From Mesostigma viride (Eukaryota > Streptophyta > Mesostigmatophyceae > Mesostigmatales > Mesostigmataceae), in assembly GCA_009746045.1 (NCBI GenBank), contig RPFO01000127.1:1749011-1813010 (forward strand): a DNA stretch of 64,000 bases, in the 5' to 3' direction. The notes beneath the pieces were generated by a model. That model worked only from the letters and a program-made list of their open reading frames with translations, did no database searches and was not told where the DNA came from. A program made the position numbers and the translations under genes. Shown here piece by piece: positions 56,301-64,000 of this stretch (position 1 is the first letter of the stretch; each line of letters starts with the position of its first letter).

Positions 56301-59300
56301 GTGACGGTGACAAACTGCGGCAGCTGATGCGCACGTCAGGCGTCACCGTCATGCAGGTGAGGGGTGGCAGCATTCATTATGGCTACAGGGCTGGGCTCAT
56401 GCGTGCGTGAGGGTGGGCTCCTGCATTAGCTGCATGGATATGCTTCCAAACAAGAAAAGAAAAGGGCTGTTCTTTGCGCAGAGTATGGTGATGGTAGGGG
56501 CCAGCATGATGGTGGCCGTGTTGGGCAGTGTCTGCACACACATGTAGGGTCAGGGGGCAAATGTTTTAGACATGTAGGGTCAGGGGGGTAAGTGTCCTGG
56601 GTGGGGTATTGTGGAAATGGGCCTCTGCACGCACACGTGCTGTGGACGATGATGTTGTTGCAGGGGGGTACACAGTCCCATTCATTACCTCATCTTTAAA
56701 GAGGACACATCCCCGGCTTGCCTTCCCCACCCACCCCACGCCTACCACGCAGGCCACCCCCGCCACCTGGCGCATGCTCCTGCAAGCCGGGTGGACCGGC
56801 TCCCCCTCCCTCACGGTCCTGTGCGGAGGCGAGGCCCTGCCCCGCGACCTGGCACTTCACCTGGTGCCCATCATCAAACGACTCCTGAACGTGTACGGTC
56901 CCACAGAGACGTGCATTTGGTCCACGACTTCGGTCGTTGACTTGACCCTCCCGCTGTCGATCGGCTTCCCTCTCGACAACACGTCAATTTACATCCTGGA
57001 TGAGCGGCTGCGCCCGGTGCCGGTGGGCATGCCAGGTGCGTGTATGGTGCCCTGTGGGCAAGCCAGGTGCATGTTTAGTGCCCTGTGGGCAAGCCAGGTG
57101 CAAGCAACAGGTCTGTAAGGCATCCACTACTCATCCCGTGGCAGCGTTGAATCCCCACCACATTTCGGCCAAAATGTGGACATGAGCGGGCGGTAAGTGG
57201 CAGCAATGCATAGCCGTGGTGTGTAGCAGGCATGCATGTGCAGGATGCTGAATCGCGCCGCTGCGCACAGATGTGGCGATGTGGTCACCTGATTGTGGCG
57301 GTTTGGTCCCAATGGGATGCAAGCAAGTAATTTCTTGCTTTACCCAGCCCAGCTTCCCCCTGCTATGGCTGTGCAACGCAAGCACCTGCCCTAACTGGTT
57401 GGATTCCCATTAAACAGTGCCCTTTCCTGCGTAGCTGTGTATGTACACCCTTCTCCCTTCTTGGTGGCCACTTGTTGCATTCGTTGTCTCTTTCGAATTT
57501 TCCCAGCTGCGTTGCTCACCCCATATCCGTCCTGCGGCTACTGCCATCCCGCCTGCTGCGTTTGCGACCTGCCGCTTCCTGCCTGCTGCTTGTCCTACCC
57601 CGCATCTCGCCCTCTGTCCTGCTTGTTTGCGCTACTACGCTGCCCACGCACATTCCCTACCCCGCAGGAGAGCTCCACATCGGCGGTGTGGGCCTCTCCC
57701 CAGGATATCTCGGTCGTCCGGACCTGACGGCCGACAAGTTCATCCCAAATCCTTACGCGACCTGGGGGGCTGAGCATGGCAAGGGGGGCCGCCCGCTCGG
57801 GTATGCCAACGACAAGATCTACAAGACGGGGGACTTGGCCGCGTGGAATGCGGATGGGTCCATCCGCTGCCTGGGTCGCATCGATCACCAAGTTAAGGTG
57901 AGCGGACCGGTGGCGTGCCATGACAGTTGATGCACGATCTCTGGGTGGCCATGTTGAGAGGACAGGTGGCATTAACCACCCAGGTCAAGGTGGTGGGGTT
58001 TAGGGTCTAGGTCTTAGGTGGGGGCAGATGACATCAATCACCAGGTCAAGGTGATGTGGATGGGAGGCGTGCAATAGATTAATCATGCACCACTATGTGA
58101 AGGTGATGTGGAAATATAGCAGCCACCGCATGGTTGAGGGGGGGTGAGATGTGGACGGATCAGGCTCGCAATGGAGGTAGGTCTTCTGAGAACATGATGG
58201 GAGCCGTGCATCAACAAGGGATGGTGAGAGGAAGGAGGCGGCCGGCCCAGGTGGGACACCTGGGTGGCAACAGGCATGGTGCGTGAGACAAAGGCAGGCG
58301 CCATCAGGGAGTGTGAGCCCTCTGAAGGGATCGCTGGGATAGACGATGGTTTTTTTAGAGATCATCTCCTTGTCCTCACTTTGACATATGGAGCGTGCTT
58401 GTAGCTGCTGACATCCCCCCCTGATCCCCACCCACCACCACCCCACCCCGCACTACCAACCACCACCACCGCCACAATCACCACCACCACCACCACCACC
58501 ACCACCACCACCACCACCACCACCACCACCACCACCACCACCACCACCACCACCACCACCACCACCACCACCACCACCACCACCACCACCACCACCACCA
58601 CCACCACCACCACCACCACCTCCGCCATTCCCCATCACCACCGCCCCACCATCACCCCCTTCCATAATGTGTCATGGGTCAGGTGCGTGGCTACCGCGTC
58701 GAACTGGAGGAGATCGAGGCGGCGCTTTCCCTCTCGTCAATGGTGGAGCACGCGGTGGTGGACGCGCGGCCAGATGCGTCGGGGACGATGCGCCTGGTGA
58801 GGGGGGGGGGGGGGGGGGGGGAATAGATAGATGGCATGCGCCGTATGCCGATGATGGGTCTGGATGATGGGTAGCTGAGTATTCCGCGTCCGATATGATG
58901 AGGGAGGGGGGAATAGTTGGCTTATGAAGTGTGGATGATGATGCAGTGTGGGGATGGTGGGTGGGGAATAATGTGCCCAGCACCATGTGGCTGGTGAGGG
59001 AGGGAGAAATGGCACGCGCCGTGCGAGCCAGGAGATGGTGATTTGGCTGGTGAGACAAAGGTGAGCAGGGGGGCAATGGATACGCAAGGGTTGAGGCAGC
59101 TTTTATAGAGACGACGAGCAGGGACGGACACGCCGCTCATGGATTGGAACTAGGGACAAGAAGAATGGACTTTTAGTTTAGGATGTTTATTTTAAAGTGA
59201 GCAGATGTTTAGTGGGGATGTTCAAAGGTGGATGTGGGTTTGAGCCAGCTGGAGACAGGGGGGAGGGAATACAGGGCGAGGGCATGCGGATGATGATAGA

Positions 59301-62300
59301 CCTTGGACGATGGTGTGGTTGGTCAGGAAGGAGTTATCCAGTCAGGTAATTAATATACCACATTCTGCTGGATGTAAGTAATTTATTATCTGGTCGAAGA
59401 GCAAGGTCAATTGCTCTTCTAGATCCACACAATGTGGGATGGCTGCTGCATGAACCTCTCTAGCATCTACTTTCCGATGTTCCTTGGAAGCATTAGCCGC
59501 GGGCCATCTCACATTCCTGGTCGCACACCGGCTGTCTTTTCCTTCTTGTCCCTTTGTCATTCCTTTTTCTTCTTCTCCCCTTTGTCATTTTCTTCTTTGC
59601 CCCTTGCTGGCCAGGTGGGCTACCTGCTCCTCTCGGAGGCCTATCTCCAAGCCAAGGAGGACGCCAAGGCCTTTGCCGACGCGGAGCGTGCCCACTCTGA
59701 GGACGATGCTTCGGAGAGTTTAGAGAACGGGTCGGTCGACCGGCCCGGTTCCGTGGACGCCAGCAATGCCAACGGTAGCAGCAACCACATGGGCGGTGGC
59801 GGTGGCGGTGGCCACAGCAAGGATAAGGACAAGCCAGGGGTCACTGTGGCGGAGCAAGATTTAGAGGAGGTGGGCAACTGGGGCGCGATCTACGACGAGG
59901 CGTATGCCAGCAGGAACGCGGTCACGGATGACCCCACACTCAACTTCTCGGGATACGACAACAGCTACACGCCACGCGTGCCGCACAAGGTGGGTGGGCG
60001 GGCCAAAGTAAGGCGTTTCTTAGACGCACCAATACTGGGTAGACGGTGTTTGCTGGCAGCCAGTCATGAAGAGAGTTGTGAAAGAGAATGCTTTGATGTT
60101 TTGATGGCACGTCGTCTTTATTGTGTTTATCCCCCGCACCCCCCACCCTTCTCACATTCACTTCCCTGCCCCCACCCCACCCCCCACCCCCTATCCCCTT
60201 CCCTTGTGCTGCCACCCTTCTCAATTAGAAGCACCCTCTCCTGCCCCCTTAGCTGTTCCTTTCCATTGACTTTTGCCTCCGTTTCCCGTTGGCCCCGTCC
60301 GAATTTCTTTGCCCCCCCCCCCCCCCCCTGCCCCCTCTTCCCCCCATTCCCTTTGGCCCCCCTCGCCCATATTTCCTTTTCCCCCCTCATCGCTCGCGGT
60401 CTAACCCCCGGCCCCCCCGGTCCACCAGGCGGAGACCGTGCGGGAGTGGGTGGAGTTCACTGTCGAACGCATCCTTGAGCTCAAGCCCAGCAGCGTGCTC
60501 GAGCTGGGGTGCGGGAACGGGATGATCCTGCTGCGCACCGCGCCCCGCTGCGCGCGTTACATCGGCACCGACCTGTCGGGCGAGGCCATAGCCTACGTTG
60601 GGCAGGTGCTGCGGCAGCCGCGGTTCCACCTGCCGCACGTCACGCTGGACGAGTGCGGCGCACACGAGAGCCTGCGTTTCCGGGTACGTGGTTTGGGCCG
60701 GCACACGGTAGAGTCGCCGGCATGCGTCGCCATGGGGTTTCCGTGCACGTGGTTTGGGCTGCAGAAAAGTCGAATGCGCGTGGTAGCAGATAATGTACGA
60801 TGTCTGTTGGCACTGGCATCTGTAACGGTGTGGGGAAAACCTGGGGCGTTGCATCCCTGCCGTTTGCTGGTAGGGGTAGGGAACATCGCCCAGTTGCGGT
60901 GTCCCTCGTCTATGCTCCTGCAGGCGGCAATTCCTTGAGTGTGGATATCCCGCCGTCCTGGATGACCTGGATGGCCTTTTTGTCAACCCTCTCATCAACC
61001 CTTAATTCAACCTCAACCCTTGTTAACATCCATGCCCACGACTTGATCCTGTCCCCCCGTCCCCCCTACATATCCCTCTCATCTGCCCTCCTGCGGACCG
61101 GCCCACGCACCCTCAACCTGCCCTCCAATAGAACCCATCTTTACACCACAACACCGCCACCTACTCCAACGCACTAGTACACACGACCACCTTCTCCGTG
61201 CCCCCTTGCCCCTCCGCTCATTAACCTTTCTTTGCCAATACCATCCTTTACCCCCTTCTCTCTTCCCTCTTTCCCCCTCACCTCCCCCCCACACCCACCC
61301 CTGCAGGAGCCCGGCCTGGACACCATCGTCTGCAACGGCGTGTCCATGTACTTCCCCTCGCTCGACTACCTCATGTCCGTGACCGAGAATGCGCTCGACG
61401 CGCTGCAGCCGGGGGGGGTCTTCTTCCTTGGGGATGTCCGCAACGCGCGGCTGTTGCGCCAGTTCCACGCGTCGGTGCAGCTCAGCCAGTTGGAGACGAT
61501 GGTCAGCAGTAGTGCGGGGGGGGCGGATGCCAGCGGCCCCGTGGACCCGTTGACCATGTCGACCGCGGATTTGTCGTTGAAGGCGCACCGAGCGGCGCGC
61601 TATGAGAAGGTGCGATGGGGGACGCGGATACCTTGGGACGAATCCCTTGATGACAAAATCAACTGGATGATCAGTAATGGTAATCAACCGCATGATATAC
61701 AACAACTAATTACCGTATGAAAGATAATTGTTAGTTTGATAAGAGGCAGCGTTGTGTGGGGACGCGGATGTGCTTGACAAGTGATGTAGTAGGGTACATG
61801 CGGATGCAATGTGGAAGGGATGATATGGTTCGGTGCGACAGGTGTCAGCGTGCTGTTTTGTTCCCTCACGCACGCCCTTGCAGCATCGGCTGGTGGACCC
61901 CACCCTCCCAGCGCCTCTATTTCTCACCATCCAACCCAGTTTTCCGCACGTGGGTGTCGCTAACCATCCATTGTTTCCCTGTACTTGCTTTTCCTCCCGT
62001 CCCCCTCCCCCGCAGGAGCTGCTGGTCGATCCGGTTTTCTTCGCGCACGTCATCCGCCACCTGCCGCAGTGCTCGCGCGTCGTCGTCCAGCTGAAGCGCG
62101 GCCGCGTGCACTCAGAGTTCACTATGTACCGATACGACGTTTATTTCTACAAGGCGGGCGCCCCCTCGCGCGACGGCACCGCCTCTGCGGGCGATGTGGT
62201 CGAGGTAAGTGCTGTCACATGCGGATGAATGTGGTGCTGGCGCACGCACATAATTGTGGTGGGTGGAGATGGGTGTGTTGTTTAACTGCTCTTTAGAACT

Positions 62301-63094
62301 GCTTGGATTTTAGGTTATGGGTGCGGCGCATTCATGTGGTTCTGGTGGGTGCTGGCCCAGACGGGTCTGTCGCTGCGCAAGTCAAGTTGACTTTTCTCTG
62401 TGTGTGTAATCGTATCCAAATACCAGCATCGTGCCCGTAGTTGCGAACTGTCATTCACCCCTTTTGTGGGTATGAACGGGAAGGAGCTCGGGAAAAGAAA
62501 CTGACAACCCGATCACAGGCGCGTTCCTCGGGACCTTGTCAACGCAGTGCTGGGACGTGTGCACACTTTAGGGGGGTTGCTGAGCAATGCATGCTTATTC
62601 TCACACATGTTTTTAGTTGATGCTGTTACACAAAACCCACCCACCTTCGCCATATGTCACCACAACTAACCTCCGCCCCTGTCCTGACTCACCAATCCCC
62701 TGTTTCTTCGGCCGACAACGCCATGACCGTGCAGGTGGACTATCGGTTTGAGGTGTTCAAACCAGAGTCCCACAACCTGGCCGCGCTGGAGGAGCGCCTG
62801 ACCAGCCCCGCGCCCAAGCACAAGCAGCCACCGGCCATCCTCGCAATCACGGGCATCTCGGACGCGCGGCTGCAGCGGGAGGAGGTGCGTGGGGCAAGGG
62901 GCCGCGGTGTTTTGATTGGTTGGTTTGGTAGTGGACGAGCGGAGGGGTGTTTGGTTGAGTGGAACAGGGGAAGGGGGGAGGGGGGAGGGGGGAGGGGGGA
63001 GGGGGGGAGGGGGAGGGGGGAGGGGGGAGGGGGGGAGGGGGAGGGGGGAGGGGGGAGGGGGGAGGGGGGGGGGGGAGGGGGGAGGGGGGAGGGG

Positions 63095-63129
<35 letters not shown>

Positions 63130-63869
63130 GGGGGGGGGGGAGGGGGAGGGGGGGAGGGGGAGGGGGGGGGGGGGAGGGAGGGAGGGAGGGAGGGAGGGAG
63201 GGAGGGAGGGAGGGAGGAGGGAGGGAGGGAGGGAGGGAGGGAGGGAGGTTGAGGGGTGGGATGGAGGGATGGTGGGGGGGCGGCTGGAGGGCTGAAGGGC
63301 AGGATGTTACCCTGGTGCAATCGGGCAAGCATGCCCGGGTGCTGCGTACGATTCGCCTCGGTATCCGCAGGTGTATCAGGCAATGCCGGGCAAACTCGAC
63401 TTGGGCAGGGTGCTCCTTCAGCAGCGTAGGCCGGTTTTTGTACAGGTTGATCTCACCAAGAGGGCGCCCCCTCAATTCCCCCGTAACCTCTCTCACCGTG
63501 GCTCACTGAGATTGTGTGTCCCTTTGGCATGCTGTGGTAACTTGGTGACACTCTTTTGCATATTTTGCTCTGTGTTTGCCCTCTGCCACGCCCCCTGTCG
63601 GCTGCCCACCCACCATCCATCCTGTTGGCTGCCCACCACCAGATCCTGGTCGAGTACCTCTACGGAAAGCGCCGCTCGTCGATGCCATCAACGGTGCGCG
63701 AACTGTTGGCCGCGCTTGATGCGGAGGTGGCAGCCAACATGGCGGCGGGCGTGTACATCGACCCGGAGGAGCTGTACCTGCTGGGCGACAAGTGCGGCTA
63801 CCGCGTGGAGATGGTGTGGTCGCCTGTGGACGGCAAGGCCACCAAGTTTGACGTGCTCTTCGTGCGCAA
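47828..63869 (+). CDS. nonribosomal peptide synthetase: condensation, adenylation (Gly-type) and N-methyltransferase domains
   Basis: Exons with agreeing phases: 49227-49451, 51174-51347, 52097-52282, 52792-53268, 54203-54373, 54659-54793, 55403-55717, 56261-56356, 56753-57035, 57668-57897, 58683-58796, 59615-59989, 60429-60683, 61307-61609, 62016-62204, 62735-62884, 63643-63869. An earlier exon starting at 47828 (end near 47980) is likely. That is over 1300 codons, and both ends are missing. The order condensation, adenylation, methyltransferase-in-adenylation is that of N-methylating elongation modules. Such a module activates an amino acid as its adenylate, methylates the amine with S-adenosylmethionine and joins it to an upstream peptide. 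Motifs A9/A10 and the carrier protein must lie beyond 64000. At 63868-63873 CGCAA-GTGAGT can be read as a stop (AAG TGA) or a consensus donor; the missing domains favour the donor. Such proteins are common in bacteria and fungi; an intron-dense copy implies long residence in this nuclear genome. Confidence 0.9.
47981..49226. other. intron or unassigned region in the synthetase gene
   Basis: No exon recognised on either strand; a short (TAG)n run lies near 48424-48437. A small condensation-domain exon could be hidden here. Confidence 0.4.
50297..50352. repeat. poly-C tract of 56 bases, followed by (CA)n
   Basis: Homopolymer in the intron 49452-51173; its length is unreliable in most sequencing. 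Confidence 0.95.
50584..50703. repeat. 40-bp tandem repeat, three copies
   Basis: CAGCCCAGGTGCATGTGCCTTATTTCCC...; copies at 50584, 50624 and 50664, nearly identical. Intronic. Confidence 0.93.
53349..53562 (+). mobile_element. 215-bp dispersed element, full copy in NRPS intron
   Basis: ATCAAG ... CTTGAT ends, 214 bp, matching the inverted copy at 47404-47618 along its length. It lies in the intron 53269-54202 of the synthetase gene. Confidence 0.8.
53705..53878. repeat. 42-bp tandem repeat, four copies
   Basis: GGAAGATGTGCGCAGCTGCTTCCAGCCTCCATCTCCACCTCT units, almost identical. Intronic. Confidence 0.93.
54851..55085. repeat. (GGGGCT)n/(GCGGCT)n hexanucleotide array
   Basis: About 38 hexamers with blocks of GGGGCT, then GCGGCT, then GGGGCT, then GTGGCT variants, in the intron after 54793. 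The C-rich strand is of the type known from other genomes to form i-motif or G-quadruplex structures. Confidence 0.95.
55718..56177. repeat. degenerate tandem copies of the upstream exon end and donor
   Basis: The exon ends GAGCTGTTCATGCCGCTCATG, donor GTGCG. The same block recurs at about 55778-55796, 55838-55863, 56091-56115 and 56153-56177. TGGCTGGAAATAGCGATAG-like sequence also recurs at 55750, 55888 and 56131. Confidence 0.75.
57022..57097. repeat. 31-bp tandem triplication across a 5' splice site
   Basis: GTGGGCA(T/A)GCCAG-GTGC occurs with the CAG/GT junction at 57035, 57066 and 57097, exactly 31 bp apart. The first is the donor used in the exon model. Confidence 0.9.
57885..58108. repeat. 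degenerate copies of exon end and donor in intron
   Basis: Exon end ATCGATCACCAAGTTAAG-GTGAG is echoed at 57969-57993, 58032-58056 and 58084-58108 (CATCAATCACCAGGTCAAGGTGATG and similar). Confidence 0.75.
58479..58620. repeat. (CCA)n array, about 47 copies
   Basis: Perfect trinucleotide array in the intron before the exon at 58683, complementary in sequence to the (GGT)n array at 44628. Confidence 0.97.
59836..63869 (+). other. N-methyltransferase domain inserted in the adenylation domain
   Basis: After a Ser/Asn/Gly-rich linker, [10 protein letters not shown] and [11 protein letters not shown] lead to [11 protein letters not shown], then [13 protein letters not shown] (SAM-binding motif I), [59 protein letters not shown], and [12 protein letters not shown] near 63800. 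This is the standard N-methyltransferase of methylating modules, placed between A8 and A9. It argues for N-methylation of the loaded residue. Confidence 0.88.
62968..63247. repeat. (GGGGGA)n then (GGGA)n purine array
   Basis: Purine-only stretch of about 280 bp on the plus strand in the intron 62885-63642. Long open frames on both strands across it are artefacts. Confidence 0.95.
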
Positions 63870-64000
63870 GTGAGTCCACGCGTGGGTTGCATTCAATTTT
63901 TCAAAACTTTTCATATAATTTAGAGTCCCCATATGTGGAGGATAACTCCGCAAAGGATTGGAGTTATAGGAGAAGACATGATGCTGTGAATGGTCTGCTC

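Larger units (their letters stand above)
53151..59640 (+). other. NRPS adenylation domain, predicted glycine-specific
   Basis: Core motifs in order: [14 protein letters not shown] (A1) and [12 protein letters not shown] (A2) in exon 54203; [12 protein letters not shown] (A3) and FDIAGLELF (A4) in exon 55403; NVYGPTET (A5) in exon 56753; GELHIGG (A6), YKTGDL (A7) and GRIDHQVK (A8) across 57035-57897, continuing [11 protein letters not shown]. Reading the pocket positions by alignment to PheA gives D235 I236 L239 Q278 L299 G301 V322 I330 W331, one change from the known glycine code DILQLGLIW. Lys517 in A10 is beyond the window. Confidence 0.88.

Noticed and set aside
62666-63496. 276-residue minus-strand Pro/Ser frame and plus-strand Gly/Arg frames
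   Set aside because: Generated by the GGGGGA/GGGA purine array in the intron before the exon at 63643.

Overview
This window is eukaryotic nuclear DNA. Two long plus-strand genes are split into many short GC-rich exons by GT-AG introns with C-rich acceptor tracts. There is a kinesin-family gene, a GT29 (sialyltransferase-type) gene, non-LTR retrotransposon debris, tRNA-derived SINE-like copies, a Tc1/mariner-like MITE and a very large amount of micro- and minisatellite DNA. Short interstitial CCTAAAC/TTTAGGG arrays (13764-13791, 30311-30324) are of the plant/algal telomere type. With the GT29 gene they make a microalga, perhaps of the green lineage, the best guess; this is inference, not proof.

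Layout. 1-2758 is an uninterrupted (CTCA)n array. 2.8-8.1 kb is repeat and retrotransposon wreckage: a 173-bp tandem repeat, an inverted reverse-transcriptase fragment, truncated L1-type ORF1 and ORF2 pieces, and several copies of the element 3' ends, which carry small hairpins and TTAA-rich tails. 9086-12626 (minus) is a two-exon GT29 glycosyltransferase gene with an N-terminal hydrophobic segment. 16.6-39.9 kb (plus) is one kinesin-like gene of about 24 small exons. All intron phases agree, yet the P-loop, switch I and switch II signatures are lost, so it looks like a nucleotide-independent pseudo-motor followed by coiled coil. 40.0-46.6 kb holds four copies, intact to degenerate, of L1-type ORF1 cassettes without ORF2. 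46.6-53.6 kb carries a 215-bp dispersed element. From 47.8 kb to the window edge runs an intron-rich nonribosomal peptide synthetase: condensation domain, adenylation domain, and an N-methyltransferase inserted after adenylation motif A8. The adenylation pocket reads D-I-L-Q-L-G-V-I-W, close to the glycine code, so the module is predicted to load N-methylglycine (sarcosine). Motifs A9/A10, the carrier domain and any later modules lie beyond 64000.

The most unusual signal cuts across both big genes. At many introns the end of the upstream exon, together with its 5' splice site, is copied one to four times, in degenerate tandem, into the start of the intron (for example after 16721, 19211, 29588, 52282, 55717, 57035, 57897, 58796 and 60683). 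Several long minisatellites also end in a copy of the donor region. One such copy is bounded by an acceptor and a donor and would make an in-frame 15-nt microexon (39430-39444). Introns here seem to grow by tandem duplication of the exon-intron junction.
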